Positions 21,930 to 34,000 of a DNA stretch of 64,000 nt are shown piece after piece (the stretch's first letter is position 1; the number at the start of each line of letters is the position of its first letter). The notes below the pieces were generated by a model that had not been told where the DNA came from, made no database searches, and saw only the letters and a list, made by a program, of their open reading frames with translations. The stretch covers positions 28,468,501-28,532,500 of the forward strand of contig NC_091245.1 in the NCBI RefSeq assembly GCF_042477335.2, in the 5' to 3' direction. The stretch is from Ovis canadensis (taxonomy: Eukaryota; Chordata; Mammalia; Artiodactyla; Bovidae). Position numbers and translations under genes: made by a program.

Positions 21930-22024
21930 CTTAAGTACAGAAACCCTTCCATCCAGGCATACACCATCCAGAGTGTAGTGCATGGGACTGAATTCCATGA
22001 GGCACGAAGGGAGTGGTCCCATCC

Positions 22025-22063
22025 TCAGGGCAGTCCATCATCTTCAAGGCTTAATGCCACTCG
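22025..22063 (-). CDS. LRP8: LRP8 exon 19: C-terminus and stop
   Basis: 39 bp, phase 0, acceptor CCCCCAG. It encodes [12 protein letters not shown] and TGA (22025-22027). It can follow exon 17 or exon 18 in frame. Confidence 0.97.
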   Translation of the reverse strand, partial: RVALSLEDDGLP

Positions 22064-25000
22064 CTGGGGGAGACAGAGCAAAGAAGTCATCATCAGATCC
22101 ACTGGAGCTATTTATTGGATCACAACATAACAGAAATTCTATTACTTTATAGGCAGTAGCTCACATACTCTTCTAACTACCTCAGAAGACAGGTTTGTCA
22201 TATTTATTTTACAGATGAGAAAACTGAGACGCAATGAGCTTAAACAGCATTTGTCCTGGGTCACACAGCAAGTGGGTGAACTCAGTTTGAACCCAGATCT
22301 GTATGACTCCAGAGCTGTAGTTTATTTCATCATTCTGTGTTGTCTCTGTAAAGAAGGGGGCTACAGAGATCTAAACTCTCTCCATGCTCCCTGATAGGAT
22401 TTTAGGTTTGCTGAACTTCAGTGGGTTAGCTTTGCAAATGTTTAATCCCAGGCCTCTAGACAGGAAGGTATTCGGCTGTACCCCTCCAACTAACTGTATA
22501 GAATTGGAAGGCAATGGAGGTCAATTATGTTAACCCCTCGTTCCCTTACCCCTACTTTCTAGTCACTAGATACTCGACTTCCCTCTGCCTCAAATGGGTG
22601 ACCCTAGATGGTGAGACCACTAACCCCTGAGCCAGCCTATTCCACTGAGACAGTAGATTTACATTCTTTCCTATACTGACATGAGATCTGTTTCTTTATT
22701 TCTTCTGATGTTCCCTGATTCTCTCTCTTAGACTCAGAGAGTTCTACACAGACAACCCTTGAACTTTTCAGTTTGAATTCCCTTCCCTTTCTTCTGAGCG
22801 TCTTCTTCTCCAGGCACATCTAGCTCCCCCCACGTGGTCCTGATGTTATCCTGTGCCCCACTCTTCCATTTCCTCAGTACCCTCCTTTGGATAGGCCCCA
22901 TTGTTTTAAGATCTTTCTCATAGCTTTATGAATTTGGGCTAGCCACTTTATCTCTCTGAGCCTCGGTTTCACCACCTTTTAAATGGGAATAGTAGTAGGA
23001 CCTATCAAATGAGATCATGTATGTAGAGTGTTTAATATAGTATCTAACACATATGGGATCCAGAGTATTCCACATCAACCTAATCAGCATAAGAGAGAAC
23101 CAGACTAGCATTTTCCATTTCTGGACATTATACAAATCCACTGCCTTTCAAATCATCTTTGGGTTATTTGTGATTTTGCATGAATGGCATGGCCTTGCTC
23201 CACTAAACTTCTTCTAGTCTGTTACCCTCCTCCTCAAGTCAGATCTCCAGGCCAAAGGCAGGTCCCAGCAGCGATAGTGGAGCTACCCAAAAAGGGGCCA
23301 GGGGAGAGAACAGGTTCTTGAGAACACTGATTTCCACAGCTTCCAGGCTAGATACTCTGAGATATAGCAGAAAGAGCATAGACTTTTGTGTACATACAGA
23401 CAAGAGTTTGAATTCTGGTTCTGCCACTTCCTAGTTGTGATCCTAGGTAAGTTATTCAATTTCTCTGAGTCTCAGTTTCCTCATCTGAAAAATGGGGCTA
23501 ATAATGTCAAGTATGTAAGTTACGTAAAGACTAAACAAGAAAATTTATGTAAAACACTGGGTAGTGTCTGAAACAGTAGATTCTTACTAAATGTCAATTT
23601 CCTCACTGTCCTACTCTATTGCTCTGCAGCTGGCAGGAGCTTATTCTTCAGGCCTTAGTTTCATCAGGAATAGCTCCTCCTGAGTGACTGTTTCCTTCTC
23701 TGGAAACAGTGACATGTCACATGTACAGGAAGCTTTATAACTCACAAAGCATTCTCACATGAGCTATCTCACTTGAACTTAGGCCGTAAAGGGAATGGGG
23801 GTTATCATTCCCATTTTACAAATAAAAGTGAGCACACAGAAAGGACAGAGGTCACAGGGCTGTGGAACAGTGAAACCGGGAGTCATCTCCTTACTCCAAG
23901 CTCAACATTCCTTCCACTGTGCCCTCTCTGATCTTTAAACACTGGTTAAGCAACTGTTTGCTTGGACTGGCCGAGGTTAAGGACCCTCAAGGCCTTCTGC
24001 TAACCCTCCTCACTTGTCAAGCTTATCTCCCACGTCTCCCCTTCACAGCTTTAGCAGCCATCCTGTCCGTCCTGCCCCATACTCAGCCATTTCTTCCGCA
24101 TGCCACTCCCTTAGTCTGCAACTTGCCCATCTTTCCTGTTTGCCCCAGCACCCAGCTCACAGTTTGCAGCCTTCCAGAACCAGAAAGCCTTCAAGGATTG
24201 GCTGCACCTGTCTGGTTCATGCCCTCGCTCATCAGCCCCTCAGACTCGGAGTGGCACTGCCCTACCTTGCACTTGACGACAGGCAGCTCGGAAAGAGGGT
24301 TCTTCGGGAGTTGGTGCGGCTGTGACCTTGGTTCCCCCGGCAAGACAAAAAGCTCCTTGAGGGCAGGGGCTGGGTCTTCCAGTTCTCTGGTCTCCCCAAG
24401 ACAGGGCTCTGCCCACAGTGGGTGATCAAAGCTGCTGATTGCCTGACAGGGGGATGGACTGGATGACCTATGAGGTCACACTCAGCCCCGATTCGGCTAT
24501 ACAACCATGACATCTGCTTTGGCCACTGTGTGGTCCTCGCTCCCCCAACAAGCCATGCCCTGTTGTGCCTCTCGGCCTCTGCATGTGCTTCTTTCTGAAA
24601 TGTCATTCTCCCCCTTCTCTACATGGAAAACTACTATTAATCTTTTAAGGACATAGTTCATCTGTCATCTCCTCTGTGAGACATTCCTGCCTGATTTCTC
24701 AAACAGCATTAACAGCTCCTTTGTGGATATTTCCATAGCATTAGTTCAACAAATATTTACTGGGAGCCAGCTCTGCTGTGCTAGGTACCAGGGAAATATT
24801 AATCAGACAATCCTGCCCTCAAGGAGCTCACAGTCTAGTGGGGAGACCAACGAGTATAAAGGCAAGTAGACTGCAGTGTGACATGTGTTGTGATGGAGAG
24901 AGGCAGTGGGAGAAAACGAAACCAGGGAAAGCTTCTTGGAAGAGGAGGCCCCTGGGCTGCCACCATGGCACTTAGCACACAGCTGTTCAATAACAAGTGA

Positions 25001-28000
25001 CTCTCTAACTCCCCCACCAGCTCCCCGGAAGCAAGTACATCCCTTCTTAACTTTTGGACACTTGGCATCTAATGTGGTACTTGACACATAACTGGTGTAC
25101 AGTGCTTACTGAAATGAATGTGTTTGAACTGAATGACCACAGTTACCTTTCTAGGCCACAGGTTCTGAAAACTTGCTCAGCACAAAGACAGGCCTCTTTA
25201 CTCCAGGAAGAGCTTCTAGATACAAGGTAGTTCTGATACCCTTCTACCCCAACCACCTGCCCCAGCATTTCTGTGTCCCCAGGGCCTAGAACAATGCCTG
25301 GCACATGGTTGGTTCTTGATAAATGTCTAAAGGAGGGAGGGAGGGAGGGAGCGGGGAAGGGAGGAAAGGAAGGAAGGAATCCTTCCTGCAAGGAATACTT
25401 ACTGCTGGGTAGACATGGCCAATCTGAGCAGTCCTCCCTATGTGCAGCTCATCCTCCTCCTCTTCTTCGGTTGTTTTCCTGTACACTGGATTGTCGAAAT
25501 TCATGCTTTTGGTATTCTTCCGCTTCCAGTTTCTCCAGATCAGGTAGCCACTCATGCACAGCAGGGCTATGACCACTGGAGGAGGAGACACATCACACTG
25601 GGTATGTCTGGCAGGCTCCAGCCCGCTGCCTGGACGTCAGTGCGTTTCATGTCACCACTCCTACCTGACTGCCCCTTGTTCCTCAGGCTCTGTTTCTGCA
25701 TATTCTTTTTCTGCTGTTGGGAAGCCCTTCTCTTAGCTCTTCCTTCAGTAACTGCTCACCCTTCAAGACCAGCTCAAATGCTCTCAGCCTCCCATGGTGC
25801 AGTCAGTTTCTCCCTCACGTGTGTTTCTAGACCACAGTGTTGTACTTTCCGTGCATCCTCAGCTAGACCGAGCTCCTTGAGGGCAGCGACTATGTCTTCT
25901 TTCTCTCTCTATGCCCAGTGCCCAGCACTGAGTAGGCGCTCAGTCACATGCTGAGTAACTGAGTTTCTTCACCCTGTTCTTGCTGCTTCCCTAGATTTCT
26001 CTAAGAAAACCATTCTTTCCCAAAATTGGAGGGGGGAGGGTAGGGAGGGGTGGGGTGCTTTTTCCCAAAGCTGGGCCTCTGCAAGAAGAGGAGCATCTCT
26101 AGAAGGGGACACAGCAGGGAAACACAGGTTCTGAGGTAAAATAAATGGTATACTAACGAGTGAAGGAGGAAATTCTCAAACAGAGCTGGGCAAAAACGAG
26201 GCAAGCAGATTCATAAGATATAGTAAGCGCTTACCCTGAGTGAGCACTCAAGTGAGGCTGGATGACAGCCATCCAGGGTGCTAGAGAGGGATTTCCACTT
26301 TGGTAAGATTATTATAATCAATAATAATGATACCCATAAAGGAACAGGGCAAGGATGCCTGCTATCGCTGCTAGTATTTGTTATCCCGGTAAGACCAGAG
26401 AAAGAATTGAAAGGCACACACGGGAAACAGAGAAAGCAAACTATCATAAACAGATACTGAGGGTCTGGAAAATCTTAGAAAAGCAGATGAAAAACTAATA
26501 GAAATAATTTTAGCTCCTCAAGAATCAACATAAAAAACTGGGGCTTCCCTGCTGGTTCAGTGGTTAGGATTCTTTGCTTCCACTGCAGGGGCCATGGGTT
26601 CAATCCCAAGCTGGAGAAGTTCTAAATGACACATACTGTGGCCAAAAAAAAAAAACATAAAAAATCAATAGCTTTCTTATTAATCAGCAATAATCAATTA
26701 GAAAATGGATATAATAAGAACACATTCATAACAGCCCAACAAAAAACTATAAAATACTTGGGATAACCCAATAGGAAGGTGTAAGCCCTATGTGATCTAT
26801 ACAATTCTACTGAAGCCCATAAAAGAAGATTCAAATAAATAGGAAGATGTGTCATGCTCCTTGATGGGAAGGTTCAATGCTGAAAAAATGTAAATTCTCC
26901 CCATGTCAATCTACATACCCAAAATGTAAGAGTTCATCATATTTTTTATAGAATTAATAAGATGATTCTAAAGTTTACCTAGAAGAAAAACGGAATAAAA
27001 ATAGCTAAGAAAATGTTGTGAGAATCATAATGCCCTATTAGATATTAAAACATATCACAAATGTGCTTCTAGTAGCTAGGAACGGTATATAGAAATTGGT
27101 GGAGGAGAATAAGTAGCCTAGAAGCAGATGAAGGTATGTACACGGATACAGTTCATAATAAAGATGACAATTCAAGTCATAAGGGAAGGATGGACTATTC
27201 AATGATGGTCTTGAGAAAACCAGACAGGCATGAGAAAAAAACAGTCAAGTCTGTACCTCATGCTGCACTCTAAATTCTGAATAAATTAATAATCAAACAC
27301 TAAAAATGCTTAAACTATTGATAGTAGAAAAATACATAGGGGGTATTTTAATAATTTAGGATGAGGCAGACCTTCCTAAGCAGGACACAAAACCCATGAG
27401 ACTAGTGGTATGATATGATACTTAAAAATTTTAATTTATGCATGGCAAAAGAGGCCATCGACATATTTTAAAAATCAAGTCATGGTATGGGAGAAATGAT
27501 TTATAACATATATTACAAAGGTTTAACATTTATTATATATCAATATTTCTATAAGTAAGAACAAGACAGAATCAATAGAAAAATAAGACCATGAATAGCC
27601 AATTCATAGCTGTGAAAAGAAGAGAGGCAAAAAGCAAAGGAAAAAAGGAAAGATATAAGCATCTGAATGCAGAGTTCCAAAGAATAGCAAGGAGAGATAA
27701 GAAAGCCTTCCTCAGCAATCAATGCAAAGAAATAGAGGAAAACAACAGAATGGGAAAGACTAGAGATCTCTTCAAGAAAATTAGAGATACCAAGGGAACA
27801 TTTTATGCAAAGATGGGCTCGATAAAGGACAGAAATGGTATGGACCTAACAGAAGCAGAAGATATTAAGAAGAGGTGGCAAGGTTACATAGAAGAACTGT
27901 ACAAAAAAGATCTTCACGACCAAGATAATCACGATGGTGTGATCACACACCTAGAGCCAGACATCCGGGAACGTGAAGTCAAGTGGGCCTTAGAAAGCAT

Positions 28001-31000
28001 CACTATGAACAAAGCTAGTGGAGGTGATGGACTTCCAGTTGAGCTATTTCAAATCCTGAAAGATGATGCTGTGAAAGTGCTGCACTCACTATGCCAGCAA
28101 ATTTGGAAAACTCAGCAGTGGCCACAGGACTGGAAAAGGTCAGTTTTCATTCCAATCCCAAAGAAAGGCAATGTCAAAGAATGCTCAAACTACCGCACAA
28201 TCGTACTCATCTCACACGCTAGTAAAGTAATGCTCAAAATTCTCCAAGCCAGGCTTCAGCAACACGTGAACCATGAATTTCCAGATATTCAAGCTGGTTT
28301 TAGAAAAGGCAGAGGAACCAGAGATCAAATTGCCAACATCTGCTGGATCATGGTAAAAGCAAAAGAGTTCCAGAAAAACATCTATTTCTGCTTTATTGAC
28401 TATGCCAAAGCCTTTGTGTGGATCACAATAAACTGTGGAAAATTCTGAAAGAGATGGGAATACCAGACCACCTGACCTGCCTCTTGAGAAATCTATATGC
28501 AGAATTGGACATGGAACAACAGACTGGTTCCAAATAGGAAAAGGAGTACGTCAAGGCTGTATATTGTTACCCTGCTTATTTAACTTCTATGCAGAGTACA
28601 TCATGAGAAACGCTGGGCTGGAAGAAGCACAAGCCGCAATCAAGATTGCCAGGAGAAATATCAGTAACCTCAGATATGCAAATGACACCACCCTTACGGC
28701 AGACAGTGAAGAGGAACTAAAAAGCCTCTTGATGAAAGTGAAAGAGGAGAGTGAAAAAGTTGGCTTAAAGCTCAATATTCAGAAAACTAAGATCATGGCA
28801 TCTGGTCCCATCACTTCATGGGAAATAAATGGGGATACAGTGGAAACAGTATCAGACTTTATTTTTTGGGACTCCAAAATCACTGCAGATGGTGATTGCA
28901 GCCATGAAATTAAAAGACGCTTACTCCTTTGAAGGAAAATTATGACCAACCTAGATAGCATATTCAAAAGCAGAGACATTACTTTGCCAACAAAGATCTG
29001 TCTAGTCAAGGCTATGGTTTTTCCAGTAGTCATGTATGGATGTGAGAGTTGGACTGTGAAGAAAGCTGAGCGCCAAAGAATTGATGCGTTTGAACTGTGG
29101 TGTTGGAGAAGACTCTTGAGAGTCCCTTGGAATGCAAGGAGATCCAACCAGTCCATTCTGAAGGAGATCAGTCCTGGGATTTCTTTGTAAGGAATGATGC
29201 TAAAGCTGAAACTCCAGTACTTTGGCCACCTCATGCGAAGAGTTGACTCACTGGAAAAAACTCTGATGCTGGGAGGGATTGGGGGCAGGAGGAGAAGGGG
29301 TCGACAGAGGATGAGATGGCTGGATGGCATCACAGACTTGATGGACGTGAATTTGGGTGAACTCCGGGAGTTGGTGATGGACAGGGAGGCCTGGCGTGCT
29401 GCAATTCATGGGGTTGCAAAGAGTCGGACACGACTGAGTGACTGAACTTAACTGAACTGAACTGAAAGGATGAAATGTAAATGGCCAATACGTTTATGAA
29501 AATATGCTCTACCTCACAGGGAAGTATCAGGGAAAGAATATTCCTCTTTCACCCCTCAGATTAGCAGAAATTGAAAATAATGATTGTATTAGGGAAGGTT
29601 ACCTCTGGGAAACAGCACATGCATGTCCTTCTATAGACCAGAGGATGGCAGGAAAGGGGTTGATTTCTTTTTTACTACATAATGCTGAATATTTCCCACT
29701 CACTCCACTCAACATGACCCTGGGTCTCACCATCACCTTTACTGATGAACCTTTCAAGACCAATTCACATGCCACCTTCTCTAGAAGTGCCTACTCCCTA
29801 CTCCCTCTCCTCCACAGAGCGTCATGCCTCTATCACAGCGCCTTATAATATGCAGTAACTCCTCTCCTGTATCACCTTTTTAATCATTAAGTCTGATTAA
29901 AGACTAAAGGCTCTTAAAAGTCGTTAATCTTTTCCTTCTCTGAATCCTTGGTACCTCGCACAGTCCCTTGCGTGTTGTTGAAGTTTTTAAAACATTCACT
30001 CGCTAACTCACCACAATATTGGGGATTGCCAGGATTAAAGGGCAAAGTCCTTATCCTTGAGATACTCATAGGCAAGTAGGGGAGATAAACCTACAAATGG
30101 ACAATCACAGTGCAAAGATCCGACCAAGAGAAAAGACTGGCATGAGAGACAGGATGTGCAGCATACTAAGTGAACATCAGGGTAAGAGAGAATGAATCAT
30201 CCCGCAGGGCTCTCTGCGAGGTTTACACAAATGCTGCCCCCTGGCCATGCTCCACATCCACCCCCCTCCCGCCCTCCCATGCCATGTCCCATGGCTTTGC
30301 TTGCGCTGTCTTCACTTGCTTGGGTTGTGCTTGGCCCTTCATTTGGCTGATTTGGCTCAAATATCATTTCCACTAAGAACTCTCCCCTACCCATGTTCCT
30401 TCTCTCCCAGTTTCAGGATAAGCACCTCCTCAACATATCTACTGAACTGCCTATGGCTTCATTGTAGGACTTAGCATTTCAGAATCAAATTATCTGTGTT
30501 ATGTGTCTCTCCAACAAGTCTATAAACTTTTGGAGGACAAGAACCATGTTGTACTTATTTTTAACCACCTTCCCTCCCCTTATCACAGAATCTGGTACAT
30601 CATAGCTGCTTGATGTGAAAGGGAAAGTCGCTCAGTCATGTCCAACTCTTTGTGACCCCATGGACTATACAGTCCTTGGAATTCTCCAGGCCAGAATACT
30701 GCAGTGGACAGCTGTTCCCTTCTCCAGGGGATCTTCCCAACCCAGGAATCAAACTGGGGTCTCCTGTATTGCAGCTGGATTCTTTACCAGCTGAGCTACC
30801 AGGGAAGCCCTAGCTGCTTGATAGGCCTTTCCATGGGGCTCAGTGGTAAAGAATCCACCTGCCAGTACAGGAGACAGGGGTTCAATCGCTGGGTTGAGAA
30901 GATCCCCTAGAGAAGGAAATGGCAAACTATGCCAGTATTCTTGCCTGGAAAAATCCCATGAACACAGCTGTTTGATAATGTTTGTTGAAAACCAAACAGA

Positions 31001-34000
31001 AAGAAAGCAAGATAGCATGATCTACTAAAGGAATGGCAAGTAGCTCTACTAATAGTTTTCAATCTATTACTTTTGTCCTACTCATTAATTCAACAAATTT
31101 GTTATTTCCTCCCATGTGCCAGCTACGGCTAGGAGCTGGGGAGAGTGGGAGCAAGAGAGACACCAGGCCTGTCCTCATGGAGCCTACCGTTTGGCTTCAC
31201 ATGGCTGGCATGTAGAGTGTCAGTGAGGGGTAATGGGGGAAATATCTGGACAGTTGTTTGGGGCGAGGTCCTAAAGGGCCTTGGGTGCCAAGCTAAGGAA
31301 CCAGACTGCACCAGGACTGGGAGGTGAGCAGAAAGGCTTCCAGGGCAGAAAATTCAGCGAGAGGTCAGTGTGCCAAGTGCTCCGTTCTTCTAACGGTTTT
31401 CCCCCAAACTCTGGGCAGGGTTTCTCTTTTCTCCCCATGGATTTGGGGCCACACTCACCCATGGGCACAATGATCCCAATGACAGCAGCTGTGACTGTGG
31501 AGCCCATCTTTCCACCTTCATTCCCATCTGCAAAACACAGACATTTGCAGGATGATGCTCTATCACTGCGAGCCCAAGTCTTTCCTTGCTGACCTCATGC
31601 AGTAAAAACTACCCAACTGCTTCTTGATCCCGTTCCAAAATGATGGTCCTGCTCAATGCTTAATAATTTAGTCTTTCCAGATCTAATCAGGACAGAGGTC
31701 ATCTCCATTTCACAGATGAGGAAATTGGGTCTTATTGGAGTTTGGGGGACTCTCAAAGTGGCAAAGCTGGGGCTCAAAGCCGGGACTTGTGACCTGAATC
31801 CCTTACCCCTTTCCACAGTGTTTGGGTGGCAGGAAGCTCGGGGCTGAACCCTTAGGTCTTTATGTTGCTGATGCTTGGGGCAACTGCCTCTTTCAGCCAA
31901 TATCTGTTGCTTTATCTCTCCTTATTTCCACCCAAAATAGAAATACTCTCTGCAGTACTGTTTGCATTATCAGTTTACTTTCAAAAAGTAGTTAAAATGA
32001 GACACAATATAGCTTAGTGGAATCCAGAGTACAGGCTTCTCGGTTAGACTTCTAGGGTTCAAATCCTGGCTCTATTCACTCCTTCTGTGACCTTGGGCAA
32101 GTTGTTGTATGTCATAAATATCATATTTCTTTACCTTTAAAAGGAGGATAATTATATACCTACTTCCTAGAGATATTGTGAAGATTAAATAAGATAATTC
32201 ATGTAAAATGCTTACTTAGCACAGTGCCTGACACCGCCTTACCAAGTTCAAAGAGGCCAGAGAGTGGGGTAGGAGTTCTTGTGAGGCCTAAATAGGGCAG
32301 ATAAAAGCAGATTCTAAACTGAAAAGTGCTTGGAAATGGTACTACGTAGTTTTAAAAATAAGTTGTGCCATCTTTTCCATCTTACACTCATCTTCATTAT
32401 AATGTCTGTATAGAATTTTTTAGCTTAAAAAGCAGTTTTCCCTTGGATGCTCGTGATAGCCCTCTGAGGTGTGAGACGAGCCATCACCTCCGTTTACTCC
32501 TAGACAGGAGACGACTGTCCCCTGGCAACGGCCAGATGCCATCCTCTCAGCATGTCTAGTTCTCCAAGTTACTCTAAGGGAGCCCAATTATTAAGGGGAG
32601 AAAGAGCTGCACTGTTTACAAAGTTTTCTGCGGAAATGCCGCTCTCTTCTCCCCCTGGGTCAAGAGAAAACACAGGACAGTGATATTAAAGCCTAGAGTG
32701 TGATGAAGCCAGTGGGGAGACCCCTTGGTCAGAGCTCTGCCCAGATAAGAGGAACTGGACTTTACACTGCTTCCATCTGCCTCTCTGAACTCCAGGGTAA
32801 GCAAGCGCTCAACTCTGAAAATCCCACTCTGGACCAAGATGGGCCCGATTAGAAAGGTGCTGCCAAGCTGCATAGTTTCTGGGCCATGCACATGTGGGAA
32901 AAAAATTTAAAAGATAGTTTATCCTCTTAAACGAACTTCCCCTAGCAGGTAACTCAATTTAAAAGGTATTCACTGGTTAATAAGACAGAGCATTTCTAGC
33001 AGTGACAATTACGGCTCCTAATGATTTAATAAGTGGTGAACTTATCCCAGGGTTTGCAGAGAGGCATGAGCAGACCATAGTTATGGATATGACTACCTGG
33101 GGAACCTACCTACCTGGGGAACCTTTCAGAACCTCAGTTCTCAAAGAACTGAGACCAGGGCTTTTGAAGTTTAAGTTTCTGAATCTGAGGGTCGCGCCCT
33201 CGTACTCGTCAATAGCGTGTAATGTAGACACACCACCAGAGTCAGCAGAGGCTGTGTGCACAAGCATTTCTGTTCACATGGCCTCCTCTCTCTCTCATCG
33301 TAACCTTGCAAAGCAGGTAGGGAAGGGTTATTATTTTCCCAGTTTGTAGGTGACAAAACAGGCTCAGAGATAAGAAGTAGCTTCCCTCAAGACCCTCTAT
33401 GAGGCAGGAGCACCTGTGACTCCAAATTGCAGGCTGGTGCTCTACGTCCCCCTGCTTCCTCCCTGCTGATAACCCAACACTAAAGTCTGGTATGATCTCT
33501 TCTTCCCACAGATCCTCCCACCCTGGCTTCCCTAGGACCCCCTCCCCTGCCCCCACCCCACGTCATGCAAGATGACAGAACTCTTTTCCTTACAGTGTTG
33601 GGAGTGGTTGCTGGTTGCAGGGCTTGGGGTAGACAGGCTGATGCTGGGAGCCCTGGGGACACTAACTGAGCTTGGGACCATGGTGGCCAGGCTCGGTGTC
33701 TCTGTGCTGTGGTTCTGGTAGGCGGGGCTGTGGATGGTGGTCCCAGGGGCTCTGGTGGTGTCGGCCAGCGTCCTCGCTGTGGTAGAGGCTAATGTCGTAG
33801 TTGAGGTAGACTGAGGTGCTGAAGGGGAAATACCATGAAGATCACTTGGACAGAGCACTTTGCTGTTTCAGTGCCTAAATTATTGCTCTATAAGGATACT
33901 CGGTGAAGTATAAACTCATCCTCATGGCTCAACTCAAATGCCCTCTCTGAATGGGCTGGTCCTCCTGAATGGGCTAGTCCTCCTGAATGGGCTACGATCT

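Larger units (their letters stand above)
17545..22024 (-). other. LRP8: Probable LRP8 3' untranslated region
   Basis: Extends from the LRP8 stop codon (22025-22027) to the proposed distal poly(A) signal. It is mostly unique sequence, with an AT/CA microsatellite (17722-17752), an L2 remnant (about 18480-18930), a small Bov-A fragment (19546-19608) and a CA-rich stretch (21893-21929). The extent is an inference from the signal position and the lack of any other gene. Confidence 0.45.
22064..24265 (-). other. LRP8 intron 18
   Basis: 2.2 kb. MIR copies occur at about 22130-22320 (reverse), 22920-23060 (forward), 23345-23600 (forward) and 23740-23900 (reverse). No further exon was found. Confidence 0.55.
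26280..29800 (+). mobile_element. L1 LINE 3' fragment, interrupted by a SINE and a BovB
   Basis: Degenerate L1 ORF2 3' end and 3' region: aggatgcctgctatcgctgct, catttctta-type and acaaaaaactataaaatacttggg segments, agaacaagacagaatcaatagaaaaataag before the BovB, and gaaatgtaaatggccaatacgtttatgaaaatatgctctacctc after it. Frameshifts throughout. Lies in LRP8 intron 16. Confidence 0.75.
31528..33593 (-). other. LRP8 intron 15
   Basis: Holds the two MIR copies above and a third reverse MIR at about 33300-33440 (tattttcccagtttgtaggtgacaaaacaggctcagag). The rest is unannotated. Confidence 0.5.

Noticed and set aside
23919-24425. 168-codon plus-strand frame over LRP8 exon 18
   Set aside because: No family resemblance. 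The minus strand translates to the known LRP8 insert with correct splice sites, so the plus frame is a shadow.
28779-29333. 184-codon minus-strand frame within BovB
   Set aside because: Reverse-strand frame of the repeat; the same false protein appears at every BovB 3' end (for example 16688-17029 and 9784-10233).
27591-29445. Host gene encoding a reverse-transcriptase-like protein
   Set aside because: It is a 5'-truncated, frameshifted BovB LINE with a mutated catalytic box, not a domesticated gene.
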